From the NCBI GenBank assembly GCA_035771175.1, contig CM069600.1, positions 6,285,729-6,349,728 on the forward strand: DNA of 64,000 nt, given 5' to 3'. Made by a program: the position numbers and the translations under genes. The notes below the pieces were generated by a model. It saw nothing but the letters and a program-made list of their open reading frames with translations. It was not told the origin of the DNA and did not search any database. The DNA comes from Paratinospora sagittata. Its lineage: Eukaryota; Streptophyta; Magnoliopsida; Ranunculales; Menispermaceae. This document shows, piece by piece, positions 23,696 through 37,661 of the stretch (position 1 is its first letter; each line of letters starts with the position of its first letter).

Positions 23696-25008
23696 AATTT
23701 TATATATTATTTTTTTATGTATTTGATCAATTATTAATTTATATTTTCGTTGGACTCTAAAGGATTTAAAAAAAATTATTATCTTATGTATTTAACGAGG
23801 TTATTAATTTAGTACATTGACCCGAGTCCCAATCAAAAGATTTTATTATTTAGTCAAGGTTATTAATTTATCCAACATTCATTTATCAAGGTTTTACTGT
23901 ACTGAACATCTAATTAGCTCGTCACTTATAATTTTAATTAAAAACACTATCAAATCACTCTAAATAAAATTAAAATGTTATATATGTATATAAAAAAAGA
24001 TAAATTTTGTTGAGTATTCTTCCCTAACTCCCTTCAATCAAATTTAAAATATTTGTTGGAATTTGCTCATGATTGTTCGATTGTCCATAAAAAAAAATGT
24101 TTTACCACACTCAATTGATATAAAAAGTCATGACCCCCCAAAAAAAAAATGTTTTATTATAGATGAGCACAAAGATGGTCAATGATCGATAATGGGATTC
24201 AATTCTTCTCATTTCTAAAGGCGAAAACATATACTTTGGCAAGATGGAGTTGATGCAGTTAGTAAAGATATAATTTTTAAATTTAAAGGTTTCGGATTTA
24301 ACTCTTGTCATTAATTCAATTTAGGGTGTGAGAGAAATTAATTAGTTAAGAACGGGCTTGATACCTTCTTGAGAGTACGATATTATAATGACAGAGCTTA
24401 TTATACAACTAATTAGTAATATCGTTTCTTCTTAAAAAAATAAAAAAAATAAAAAAAATCTATTTTAAAAAAAATTGCCTATTGAATATAATTTTCTCAA
24501 CCACGAGGCACACACTTTTTTTTTCTAGGTCTTCTTCTTCTTCTTCTTCTTCTTCTTTTTATTTTGTAATTTTATTTATATATATAGAATATAAAAAGAG
24601 AAATTCTTAATTTGATTTTTGCATTAAGATACCACGTTTTGCTTAGGTGGGTTTCCTTGCATCTGGTTTATTACACACACACTAGTGTTTACACAGGTGC
24701 ACATGATTTTTAATATGAATTGCATTCATAACAAACACAAATAGAAACATCACCTTTAATACGTTTTAAATTGCCTTAAATCATGTATTGATAGATTATT
24801 CGAGACAATCTAGAATGGTGCATTAATGAAAATATTTCTATCTATTTACATCCTAGATGTCACTTTAGCAATTTTCTACGATAAAAACAAGGATTGTTAC
24901 ACTTTGAACTACTTCTTCTTTTTTTTTTTAAGTTTTCTATTTGTGAATTTTTTATTTTACCTTAAAGGAATTGTTTTACAGGCTCATAGGAATTTCACAA
25001 TGAGAATA
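23696..25008. other. AT-rich non-coding DNA
   Basis: No exon was recognised. A (TTC)n microsatellite lies at about 24,530-24,557. Confidence 0.45.
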
Positions 25009-25290
25009 TTAAAACAATATTAAGAAGGTTTGTGAGCAACAACTTAGCAAAATCTTGTCGAAAAATTAATTATTTCAGGTTTTGGAGGCGTCTAATTCAA
25101 ACCGGTTCAAGTCAAATATTAGATCATAAATTGATAAGTAAAACATAATTTTTACATGTTCTAAGTAAATTTCAATATGTAGTTGGATTTACATTTTTTT
25201 TTTTTTTACAAAAAAAAGGGTGAAAATGGTGGAATGACGTGACAGAAATATATTTTGGCAACCCATTTCCTCGCTCCAAATTTAAAGATA
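25009..25290 (+). repeat. Direct repeat, copy 1 (282 bp)
   Basis: Begins TTAAAACAATATTAAGAAGG and ends CTCCAAATTTAAAGATA. It is repeated in the same orientation at 29,331-29,609 with few differences. It includes a T-run and GGCAACCCATTTCCTCGCTC. It is not bounded by TG...CA, so it is not an obvious LTR. Confidence 0.75.
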
Positions 25291-25726
25291 GTTATTGACG
25301 AGAAAATGAAGCATATGGCTAGTACAAAGCCATTTAGAGTAATGTCATTAGGAATGCAATTGATTAAAATTCCTGTGGTGAGCTGGTATATTGGAGTATT
25401 CTCTGATGAATTATTAAAAATTGCCACCTGGACAGGAGATTGATAGCATATAACCTTGATGCTAGTATAACATGTATCTCAATTCCTTCATAGAGTACCT
25501 GAGGAATTGTGAGGATTAAAGGTAAGTACATGTGTTAATGAAAAAAAAAAAAAAGATTGATTATCTTTGATATGCCACCTTGGAGAGCATATATGGAAAG
25601 AAGGTATAGTGAAATATGTTTAAGTATGAATTACTGTTAACTGGGCATGATAACAAGAAAGAATGAATACCTTTACCAGGGATAGATGGTCGAATTCGAT
25701 TAACTAAATGAAGCCAAATTTTCTTT

Positions 25727-26650
25727 AAGATCATTTTGAGCTCTAGGCACCATCAGTTAAGAATTCGAGAAAATGATGTAATGCAGACTGTTGTAAGACA
25801 AGATATGGATAGTATGAAATGTTGGTAACCTTAATTTATGTGTCAATCACGTTATAGGATTGATGCAGTGGGTATATGAACCATATCTTGAGTACATAGT
25901 CTTCGATGATGATATATGAAATTGTCCCAAGAAAAATGAGATGAGCATGAATAGCACCTCGGCATGATCTTGTAGTCACTGAGAGAGCACCGATTGAGTG
26001 CCAAGCTCGGTGAATATGAGTTTTGACTATAACTAAGATGAGAAATTTTTGATCACGTGACTAGTTTAAATAGTATCTTCAAGGATGCTTGGAAGGTCAA
26101 AGTGATCATAGTACTGTGACAACTGATTTTAATGATGGAAATCAGAAGTTTTTTGGTATTAGTTGTATGTTATAGAAAGTGCGTGGAAAGATCCTTGAAG
26201 CTATCTGTTCCACTCACGAAACTACACCAGACGAATGTTATATAATGTGTGGACCGTTGTGCATGGGGAAGCTCTCACAGTATTAAATGTGATTACTAGT
26301 TTCAGAATCGGGAAGTAATTGTGATTGATGAATATCACGTCCATATCTGAATTTTGTAGTGATACAAAATGATAGGTTAATTACGTGTGTCTCCAGATAT
26401 GTGGTAGTGCACGAGAATAACTATCCTAAAAATTTGGTGATCGTTAGTTTGATTTGATGAGAGCATTTCTTCTATAGAGTCTGAAGTAATTATTTGAACG
26501 GAAAGAAACTGAATATGAGGTACTAACTGTGGCAAGAATTCCCGAAAGATTTGATTTTATATTAAATTATTATCCTGGGAAATGTCAATATGTTGCTGAG
26601 GCATTGAGCAGGAAACAGGCTGAAACTGGAGTAGTAACTATCCACTAGAT
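25727..26650 (+). pseudogene. Ty3/Gypsy RT and RNase H remnant
   Basis: The reading is highly decayed, with stops and frame changes, but the Gypsy order is clear. An RT palm trace (VHSLR*YMKLSQEK where FVVVFIDDIL is usual) leads into SLREHRLSAKLGEYEF at about 25,968-26,015. The RNase H follows as VVIQNDRLITCVSRYVVVHE and NNYP (about 26,357-26,428), and its end as RFDFILNYYPGKCQYVAEAL and SRK (about 26,555-26,620). The stop at 26,648 marks the limit of recognisable coding sequence. The next DNA belongs to an oppositely oriented LTR leader. Confidence 0.75.
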
Positions 26651-26894
26651 TACATTCAGTTTTTTTTTCTTTCAGCCTTCTGATCCTTTCGTGATCAGCA
26701 ATTTCTATTGTTAATCTTGACTATTCTTCTCCCAATCTAGAATTCATCATCGCAGATGATTCTCAGTCAAGATAACATATTGGATTAGGCTCGACATAAT
26801 ATGACTACCCATAGGTATACCCATACAATCAATCATAATATCATAAAGCTTTTATCTTTTTACAAATTTTAAACTTAGTCTCTGATACCAATAT
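26651..26894 (-). mobile_element. Gypsy leader with primer-binding site (minus strand)
   Basis: Directly next to the LTR at 26,895 the minus strand reads ATATTGGTATCAGAGACTAA. GGTATCAGAG is the core of the initiator-tRNA(Met) primer site used by many plant LTR elements. The following untranslated leader runs to about 26,650, where it meets the plus-strand RT remnant. Confidence 0.65.
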
Positions 26895-29052
26895 TGTCAC
26901 GACGCCCCTGACGTAGGCTGACGTCATGACCGGCACAGTATATTATACACTGTACATACCCATATACAGTATATAACACACTGTCAGCCTTCCCGTATTC
27001 TCTCAATCCTTCCCAAATCTACATAATTTTTTTTTTTTTACTATACCACAAATCAAATCCAATATAGATATCTATAATCATCCCATTCATTCACACATCA
27101 CATTTTCATTTCCTCATCTAATATCTTAAGTTATATATATGCCCACACATCCCATCTAGATGATACTACATATATATATAGTGTGTGATAAGTATACATA
27201 TCAAAATAACAAAAGCTATTTCCTCCAAGCAGTCATACACCTACCAGACTCACTCACGGAGTTTCCTTTTCCCTTCGACTCAATAGCTGAAATATTGGAG
27301 GAAATAGGGTGAGCAATCAACAGCTCAGTGAATATAGTTCTTGAGATGGCAATTATATGCATTTATAGAAATATGACATTTAAAATCATTTCAAACACTT
27401 ATTCAACACATGCATCATTCAACGAATATATTGTACATGTCAACAACATAAATTTGCATGATTTTCAATAACACAATGCACAATCTCCCTCCTCCGCAAG
27501 GCAAGAGAGCGAGTCTATCCCTTGTATGGCCGTACAAGGTAGACACAGCTTCTTATTACCCAATTTATAGTCATTTCAAGGATCGCAATCCTTGTTAGGA
27601 CAGACCTACTGACAATGAGGACTCGCAAAAAACCTCATCCGGGTCTAATTCCTAACGAAATGACGATGAGGAATCGCAAAACCTCATCATTACAAACTCC
27701 AATTAAAATCAGTTTGCATGATCCATAAAACTCAATGTATATATAAATATACCATGCATACAATCAAACATTTTATATATGTATAATGTCATACAAGAAC
27801 CAAATCAAAGAAACTATACTCACAGTGGTTACACGGGGTTTCTCTAAAATCAAGCAACAATGTTGCTTCCTCAAGAGCGTTTATCCATGCCCTTAAGCTC
27901 TCAATTTAAGCACTGAAATGACCATAGATTATCATGAGAATCATCATTTACCATTTCCGTAGCTACTAAAATATCAACTCACTGTTCACAGTACTATTCA
28001 TTTTTTACTATTTACTATTTACTATTCACTATTACTATTCACTATTCACTTTTACTATTCATCCGAAAGATGTAAATTGTATTAAAATTGTCAATTGGTC
28101 TCCAAACATTATGAAATTGAATCTAACCACATATTCGGGGTTCTAACAGTTCAGGGAGCATTTTTTTACCTTCCTAGCGGGTTTTCATTCACGTTGGGTC
28201 AAAACCCCATTTTTTAAAAACATCGTAAAACAGCTCTTACAGTAAAAATTACTCCGCTAGAATCGTTACATCTAGCTTAGATATCAATTTTACAAAGAAA
28301 TAGAGGAAAAATCACTTACCGCGAGTCCGAATTTGGCGCGAATCCCGCGTTCTCCCTTCCGTTCTTCTTCTTTCCCTCTTTCGTCCGTCGTTCTGTTCTC
28401 TCTTTTCTTCTTCTTCTTTTTTTTCATTTGGTTCAGCAACTCTCTCTTTTTTTTTTTTTTATTCTTCTTTTGTTTTCTTTCTACTTCTTTTCTTTTCTAT
28501 TTTTTTGTTTTGTTTTGGTGTACACGTTGGAACTAGATAGTGCTCTTTATTTTATTCTTTTTTTTTATTCATTCAAGATTGAGATTAACATGATAGTTGA
28601 TATTTATATATAATATATACAAGTGATTCAATACACCTAGGCTCCCCTTAATAACCAACTCCTCCATCAAATTCCATTCAATTCAACTCATCTCATTCAT
28701 ATAAGTCATTTCATAATTCAATTTCAATCTACACCATTTAATAATTCACTTATTTCACATGTATTCATTTACACACATGCATTACATCATACTATGCATT
28801 AAGTCCTTAAATCATACTCCAATCCACATATTTTATTAACCAACCTCATAAATTAATCAATTTAATTCATATGTATCATCTGCATTGTATAAGTTTATTT
28901 ATTTACTACTAATCATACACGCGCATATGTAGCTCATACGTATCATATGATCACGTGTATATGTAGCTCATACGTATAAAATCTGTATTATACATCTTTA
29001 TATACGTGTAATTTAACGTATATATATGTAATTAAAATTATGAGGTGTTACA
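26895..29052 (-). mobile_element. Del/Tekay-like Gypsy 5' LTR (2,158 bp, minus strand)
   Basis: On the minus strand it starts TGTAACACCTCATAATTTTA at 29,052 and ends GGGGCGTCGTGACA at 26,895, followed by a primer-binding site. The interior has the ACTATTCACT-type reiterations near 27,980-28,070 and a C/T-rich tract at 28,340-28,520. These terminal motifs are typical of chromovirus Del/Tekay LTRs. No target duplication was found, consistent with only one end being present. Confidence 0.7.
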
Positions 29053-29330
29053 TAACCTCATTAAATTTTCAATGCAGAATATATGTCTAAGGGCATACAA
29101 ATTAAATGTTGGGTCTAGCTAAATTCACCCACCCTTTCTTCTCTGTTCACCTACTTACTCTCTTCACCTACCTAAAATTTTAAAACCAAACAATCCCTCT
29201 CTCTTCACCCACCTAAATTCTTATTTTGCCCCTCTTATTTTCATCCTTTCCAAACCCCAAGATTCCCCTCCACTCTCATTTTTTCTCTATTGATTCATCA
29301 TTTCTTCAAGTTTTTCAATCATTTAAAGGG

Positions 29331-29609
29331 TTAAAACAATATTAAGAAGGTTTGTGAGTAACAACTTAGCAAAATCTTGTCGAAAAATCAATTATTTCAG
29401 GTTTTGGAGGCGTCTAATTCAAACCGGTTCAAGTCAAATCTTAGATCATAAATTGATAAGTAAAACATAATTTTTACATGTTCTAAGTAGATTTCAATAT
29501 GTCGTTGGATTTACATTTTTTTTTTTTACAAAAAAAGGGTAAAAATGGTAGAATGACGCGATAGAAATATATTTTGGCAACCCATTTCCTCGCTCCAAAT
29601 TTAAAGATA
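29331..29609 (+). repeat. Direct repeat, copy 2 (279 bp)
   Basis: Same unit as 25,009-25,290, in the same orientation. Together the two copies bracket the Gypsy RT remnant and the minus-strand LTR. Confidence 0.75.
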
Positions 29610-30766
29610 TCCGACCTATCAGGGATGAGTTGAAAAGTTGAAGGGTTGAAAGGCTTATGATAGAACCCGATTACCCACCAAATAGAGGTGAGTGACATCA
29701 GGTACTTCGGCAGGTTGAATGGGTGTATGGGTCAAAATTCAACCCAACCCGTCCTACTTACACCCCTATTACAGATAATGGAATGTCGTAATTAAGTTTT
29801 GACAAGCAGACACGTTCTTTGTTTTAGACCTTTTTCATTTGTAACATGTTATTCATCACTTACTTATGTCGTTCATGATTTTACATTAAATAAAACATTT
29901 TTATCTCTCCCATTTTACATTAAAAGAATACTTCTAAATATATATGAGGGCAGCATCATAATTCCCTCCAGAAAATTGGATGATAAAGAGGATGTAACAT
30001 ATGAGGCGCCGGGCAAAGAAATTTGTATTGATAAGATTGAAGTCATGTCAAAGTGGATGTGTCTTCGTTTTGGTTTAATATTTATTATGTCATAAATAAG
30101 AGAAATAAAAGCCTTTTAAGCTTTAAAACTATTTATATTAAATATGAAAATAAATATTTTGTATAGCATTTTATTAACAATAAAGATCCGTTTGGTATGG
30201 CTTCTTAAAAGCACTTTTTCTTCAAAAAGTGTTTATAAAAAAGAAGTTTAGGACCTGAATTAATTTTACGATTAAAAAGTTATATTTAAAATGATACTTA
30301 TATTGATGTAATGTATTGTAAGTGATGGGTATTTTTTTTTTTTGATAATATGGTAATGTAATGTATTTTTAGTACAAAAGTAGCTTACGACTGCTCAATT
30401 AAATAGGGCTTATATAAGATTTTGGTGTAATGTATGTTAACAAATATATAAGGGATTACTAGAAAAATGTGTAAGCTAAAAAAAAAAAAAAAAGAGGATC
30501 ATTTATTACATTTTCCCTTTCCAAATTTGGATGTTGCAGAGATATAATTACTCCCACATGACCATTTATTTCTAGTTGTTATAGCCCATATTTGGCAGTT
30601 TCTTCCATTTAATATTTCAATGGGTATTTTCATTTTTTTCTCCTTTTTTTTTTTTTTTTTTTTTTTATCTTACTAGTGACTAATGTTTTTAGTTCAGTCC
30701 CCCAAGAATGTACAGTATACAGAGCGCGAGAATCAAAACGATATAATTATAATAATATTACCAAAT

Positions 30767-30801
<35 letters not shown>

Positions 30802-32155
30802 TAAGTATGTATATATATATATGGTAATCATGAATGGTTGTAACCATTTGCATGTGAAAGTGCTAAAGGTTTGGAAGCTAAGGGATTCAGAGAATAAGAA
30901 AATCTAAGATCAGGTTGGTATGCTTCTCTTTCTTCTTCTTCTTCTTCTTCTTCTTCTTCTTCTTCTTCTTCTCAAAATAAGAGGTTTATTGCTTTTCTTT
31001 TTCTATTTCTTAGTTTTTTTCTTTTTCTGTTTTCTCTTTAAAGAACACATATTAGAAATTATTCTTTTCTTAATTGTGATGATGAACTGTAATTGTAAAT
31101 TGTAATACTCCATCACATTTGGATTGAATTGAATCATTTATTGACTCATAATTTAATGAAATTGAATGATACTGGGATAATATAGTTTATATTGTAGTTT
31201 CCAGTTGCGATCAACGTAGCATCTTTTATTTATTTATTTATTTTTTTTACAAGAATTTTGTCAAAAAATATTTTTGTAAAAGTTGAACAAGTTGTATCGC
31301 TATCAAAAAGCGTAGAAAATCTAGTTTTTGATGATATTCATATCTACTTGTAATTAATAAAAGATGTATTATTTGATAGGGACTTTTTTTAAATAGATTA
31401 TTTGTGGGAAACTATCTTATAATATATACTAACAAGTTTGCAACCCCATGCCATACATGGACATTTCATATAAATATAATTTAAAAGAATAAAATTAATT
31501 TTAAAAAGAAAAACCATGAATGACAACAAGAGCCATGAATGTGTCACCATATAAGCTTTACTAAAGGTTTTTTTTATATTTATTATAGTGTTGATAGATA
31601 AAATCCAATACAATTAAAGATATGTTGAGTCCTACTTCCTTCAATGGCCTGATCACGCCATGTTTTCCCATTCAATGCTCTCTTTAAACCCATTAAAAAG
31701 AACCTAGCTACCATGTCATTGAATATATAGCATCAAACAACCATTTAATTTGAAGAAAGAAAAAGATATAATATTAAATACATATTTTTAAATCATGAAT
31801 ATAGTGATTAAATTAGTATTTTATATTTCTAAATATTTGGAATATATGTGGTTTATGAATTTTATACATATATAACTTGTTTTTATCTGTATTTTTGTAT
31901 TTGTCCTTTCTAATTAATGTTGCAATGTGCCAACACATATATATATATAGACCAAGTTTTATAGGGAACAAAATGGTGCACTCTGAGGATCATAGACTAA
32001 AATCTACCCTTGATTGCTTATCATGCATCTTATTACTCTTTTATTTCATGAGAAATTACATTTAATAAAAAAATAATAAAAAGAATAATGAGGAAAATAT
32101 ACATACATCTTATTGTTTAATTAAGTTTAATTATGTCACACTTCAATCTCATGTT
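29610..32155. other. Upstream region of the cyclase gene; simple repeats only
   Basis: No exon was recognised. An open frame at 29,799-30,095 (98 residues) has no family resemblance that I can see and is not called a gene. Simple repeats include (AAT)n at about 30,773-30,800 and (TTC)n at about 30,930-30,972. A fragment resembling the end of a MITE (GATCCGTTTGGTATGGCTTC) lies at 30,185. Confidence 0.4.
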
Positions 32156-32164
32156 TATATAAGG
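32156..32164 (+). promoter_or_regulatory. Candidate TATA box of the oxidosqualene cyclase gene
   Basis: TATATAAGG lies 178-186 bases before the start codon at 32,342 and is followed by a leader without upstream in-frame coding. Position and sequence fit a plant TATA box. No other promoter element is claimed. Confidence 0.5.
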
Positions 32165-32341
32165 ACTGCCCTTAATTGTATGAATTTGTTGCAATATTAA
32201 TTAGTGGTGCATTTTCCCGAAAATAAATATATATATACACTTATAAATATGATTTTTTGACACAAGATGAACTATATATATATATATAATATGTACTTGT
32301 ACTAATGAAAAGAAGGTAATATTTTTCAGAATTATTAAGTT

Positions 32342-32588
32342 ATGTGGAAGCTAAAGGTTGGAGAAGGCAATGGGCCATGGCTTTTCAGTACAAACAATTA
32401 CATTGGGAGGCAAATTTGGGAGTTCGATCCTGACCTTGGTACACCTGAAGAACGAGAAAGAGTTGAAAAGGCACGTCAAGATTACACCAAGAATAGATTT
32501 AGAGTCAAGAGTTCAAGTGATCTTTTATTACAATTCCAGGTACATTAATTTAAATTATAAATATGCATATCTCTCTCACCCTTCGTAT

Positions 32589-32633
<45 letters not shown>

Positions 32634-35600
32634 ATATAAATATTTGAAGAAGTTCGTGACCATTTTTGTCAAACTCTTAAAACTACTCTTTTAAACAGTT
32701 AGAGGAGCCAACGACGCTGAACACCATTGGACGTGTGTGATGCATATACATCCAATAGTGTGAGTGATGAGTATTGGCTCCTAACTTACATATAAAATTT
32801 TTCTTAAACTTATAGTTATCTTTTATTTTTTAAATTAGTTATAGGGCCAAAATTATAAATTTAAGCAAATAAATAACTTTCATCTCACTCTCCTTTCATG
32901 TCTCCTATATTTATGCCTATACATAATTTCTCTATTTTACCTTTATAAAATTTAAATTTTTATTTTTTTCTACTATTTTTTAATTTCTAAACAAAATTTT
33001 ACTATTATAATTTTTTTTTTATATATTTTAAAAGTCACGTGTAACACGTGTGTCATGCATGCTAGTACGTATATATAATAAAAATACTTAAAAGAAGATC
33101 ACCTGACCATTTTTGTCAAACTTTCAAAATTACCCTTATAAATTTATAGTTTTTTCTAATTTTTTTTAAATTAGTTATGGGTCAAAGTTGTAACTTAAGT
33201 AGTTAAATTACTTCCACCATCAATCCCTCCCTCTTCCTTTATGTCTCCTATTTTTAAGCCTACACAATATTTATCTATTTTACTTTTTTTTTTGTAATTT
33301 AAGTTGTTACTCTCTTTTCTACTATATTTTAATTAAAAAATATATTTTATATTTTAAAAGTCACGTACAATGCACGTGCCCTGCATAATAGTATCAGATA
33401 ATAATATGTATATTTAAATAAAAGAATAAAATTGTTTCATGTAATTAAAGAAAGAAGAAGGAAGGATGAAATAAAAAAAAAAAAAAAAAAGCATTTTAAG
33501 AATGACAAAAACAACCATCAAGTGCCTAACTATTCTTGTATCTCTTTCTGTCTCTCTATGAATATTGATAGATAATTACACTAACACTATATTCCTTACA
33601 TACACAGCTTGCGAAAGAAAATGGAATTGATAAAAGTTGTAATATTGATGACAATGAGGATGATAGTCACTACGTAACGAACGAGGACGACATAACGAAT
33701 GCATTAAGAAAAGCTGTTCGATTCTCTTCAGCCATGCAAGCAAGTGATGGTCATTGGCCCAATGAAAACTCTGGGGTCTTGTTCACAATTCCTCCTTTGG
33801 TAATTTATTATTATTATTATTATTATATTTTATTCTAAAAAATATTTACTGGGTTAACATGAAAAATTCAATAAATCCCTATTTCCCTAGCAAACGAGTG
33901 GTTGGTAAGGTGATAGTGAGCATAAAAGTTTCAGGGTTCGATTCTTAGAGACGCCCTCATTGTGAGAGGTTTATCATTCTACTCTCGCTTCGAACAGAGA
34001 TTAGTCTCGTACCTGAAAAAATCTTATTTCCCTACATATCCTTTACTGTATAACTCATTTTGTGAAAAATTTCTTTATTTTACTACCCTTTGAATCTTTA
34101 TATTTACTTTAATCTCGTTCATTCGTCTATTTATAATTAACATTATTATTATTATTATTATTTGTAAAAAATAATAATATTAGTTGCATCCATAATTTTT
34201 ATTTTATTTTAAATTAAAAAAAGTTAAAACTTAATTGATAATTTTTTTTAAAAAATACACTTATAATGCACACGCTCGAAAGTATTAGTTAATATTGATC
34301 CATAGATCATACTCAATATATAATTAATCATCTTATACATTTTTTACCAGAAAACAACATTAATTAGAGATAAGCTCAATAAAGCAATACTTTTAGTCAC
34401 TTGATTGTCTAGTTCGTATTACTTCCAAACCAATCTAGCAAATATGCCAAATATATATATATAAACAATATTATTGTGGATCATAATTCAATAGTATGAA
34501 ACCTGGGCGTGCCCTATTTATCTTCTTTGTTGGGAGGGTCAGTTCAAACGCCTCTGTCATGTCCGAGTTAGAAAATTAGTCTTACCCAAAAAGAATATTA
34601 TGAAGACACCTCTAAGGTGGCAGAAAACCGGTAATAAAAAAAAAAAAGAACTATTATATATATATTATTGTGGGTCGTATTTGTTAATGCTAACAACATG
34701 AGGTAAAACATGATATATATGCAGGTCATGGTTTTATACATCACTGGAACTCTTAATATTGTGCTAACATCAGAACATCGAAAGGAGATCCTTCGCTATA
34801 TATACAATCAACAGGTATTGAAATCAATGTACAGGATAGGGCTCTGAGCAATTATTTTCCATTGGATTTTACATATGGGTTTTTTGTACAACTCCAGTCT
34901 TTCTACAGATATATTTTTAAATATATATATATATATATATATATTTAAATAAATTAAGATAATAAAATAAAAAATCAAGCAATTCAAACTTAAAATAATA
35001 TTATAAGTATATTTTTTAATCATAATTACTACCCACTAAAAGTTTATTTTATTTTTAATAATAAGCTAATTTAATCTTAAAAGAAGTTATTTTCTTGTTG
35101 TATAGAGTATAATATTTTAATAATTTAGCAAAATATTTTAAATTTTAATAATTCCTTTTGTACTAACAATACTACTCATGTATGTTAATTATTTTTAGAA
35201 CCAAGATGGTGGTTGGGGACTTCATGTTGACGGGCACAGCGGCATGTTTTGCACTGTACTTAACTATATAGCTTTGCGGTTGCTCGGAGAAGAACCTGAA
35301 GGCTTCCTAGAGAAAGCTAGAAAATGGATCCTTGACCATGGTGGAGCTACCTACATTCCTACGTGGGGGAAGTTTTATCTTTCAGTAAGTAGACCATTAA
35401 TATTTCTACATATATGATTGGAATTATTATTATTATTATTATTTAAAGAGGTAATTTAATTGAATTAATTATATAATTTTGTATGGGTATCTGGACACGT
35501 ACATATGTGTGTGTGTATTAATATAGTTCAAATCTTTGAGGGAACTAGCTAGTGACCATATTTATTTACGTAGTGGACTCAATATTTTGAAGAAAATATT

Positions 35601-37623
35601 CTAACTACAAAAAAAAAAAAAAAGCATGATCATTGGATAATGTACTAAATACAATGAAATTTACAAAAAAATATGAATAATAATGCACAAAATTTACAAA
35701 AAATGTTTTGGTAAAAAATGGAATTGGCTAGGAAAATATGATTTCCTGGCCAACTTTGCCTAAACTTTGTAATGAAGATGTTGAATCCCTAATAGGGAAG
35801 GAAAGTAAGGAGGAAATTCTAGTTGTCGTGAAAGAGACGAGTAAGGATAAGGCTCTAGGTCCTCATGGGATGTGTGTAAAATTATTTGAGAAATGCTAGG
35901 AGATAGTAAGAAATGATATATATGTTTATTAGGGTTATAATCGGGTCGGGTTCGAGTCAGATTTGACTCAAAATCCCACCCGACCTACCTAGGTTGATCC
36001 GGTGGCATCAACTTTGACCCGATGCTACCCGACCTTAATATGAGGGAGGGTTCAACCCGACCGACCAACTTTCGTGTTGGGTCGGTCAGGTTGGTCTGAA
36101 TGCTAAGCTTACATAATGGCTGCTAAGATTGATCTTAATTAAAAAACAAAAAGTCTATGATTATATTGAATGGGAGGCTATCATGGATATATCATGTAAA
36201 GAATGAGTTTCTCAAAGAAGTTTGGGGAGCGAATATTGTATCAATGTATGTCAGCATCTTCCTTTGCAATACTAGTTAATGGATCTGCCATGGAATTTTT
36301 CTTGGGAAGGAAGGGGTTGAGGCAAATGGATTTCTCTCTAGTAATGCAAAGCCTTAAAAGTACCATCAACCAAGACATCAAGTCAATTAAACTTCCTATT
36401 TCAAAGACTTGTATGCTTTGAAGCTAATGCTTCTCACCTTAGGTTTGTAGATGATGTTCTCATTCTTTTATAAGGCAACTAAGGAAGTTATGAGGAGAAT
36501 GAAACATTTCATGACTATCTATCTATAAGGAGCTCAATGGGTAGGAAGTGAATTATTGAAAGTCAAAAATCATTGTCAACTAAGCAACTCCAAATCATGA
36601 TTCATTTCCCTTTTGATATCTCAATCTCCCACTTACTACTAGGAAGTTAGCCTATGGTCATTGCTCTCTAATCTTGGACAAATTGAAGAACTCCTCATAT
36701 AGATGATGAAAAGTGGGAAGCTTTTCTATGGCAAGAAGGGTAGTCCTGATTAACATACTTTGCAAGCTGCATATTTATACTAATCAAATTGTTTTGGATT
36801 GCCACAAAAGGTCATTAGGTAAGCCAACTCGACCAATGTAATCGAATCGAACATAACCCGATGGGTTGGGTTGGGCTATTCTACGTGTTTGGTTTGGGTT
36901 GAGTTAAAAAAAATTCAAATCCGAACGGTTTGGGTTAAGTCACGGGATGACTCCATTGAAACCCAACCCAATCTAACTTGAACCGAACCTAATGTAATCC
37001 TAAAATCTCTTATTCCTTAAAACCATCAATCTTTCGTGTTATTTACATTTTGATGCAACTTTTTTGAACTTATATTTGATAAACATTTTGATAGAACTCT
37101 TTTGAACTTGTATTTGTTATTTTATGACATGGTGGAGAAATATGGTTGTATTTGAAACATCTTTGATATTTATTGTTGTCAAATTTACAAGTCAAATTTG
37201 TTGTATTTGAAATACGACATATGTGAAATTCAAGCCATCTCAACCCTTTAGGTTGGGTTAGGTTTAGGAGCTAGCTAATTTAGTTCAAGTTGGATTTCAT
37301 TTTTTCAACCAGAACTATTTGGGTTGGGTTGAATTTTGGCTTTAACTCGACTCAACCTAACTCGACTCAACCTAACCCGTTACACCCCTAAAGGTAGGAG
37401 TGGCAATTTGGGCCGACCTGGCCCGGTCTCGTTGGATCTAAGAATAATTGGGTCAGGCTGACGTTAAAAAACCTTGGCTCAAGCTTGACCCAATGTATAT
37501 ATGGACCGGGTCTTTGGACCGAGCCTCAAATCGGGCTGTTGGGCCAATTATATGAATCGAATTTATTAGATAAGATTAAATTAAAATTTTAAATATTACA
37601 ATATAAATTTTATTTTGATAATA

Positions 37624-37661
<38 letters not shown>

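Noticed and set aside
25255..25440. 62-residue frame starting MATHFLAPNLKIVIDEKMKH
   Set aside because: Its start lies within the 280-bp repeat and the frame is not kept in the second copy; no family resemblance was seen.
28333..28613. Phe/Ser/Leu-rich open frames in the TTC/TTTT tract
   Set aside because: They are translations of a low-complexity C/T-rich part of a Gypsy LTR, not protein-like.
30920..31105. Leucine-run open frame
   Set aside because: It arises from the (TTC)n microsatellite read in one frame.
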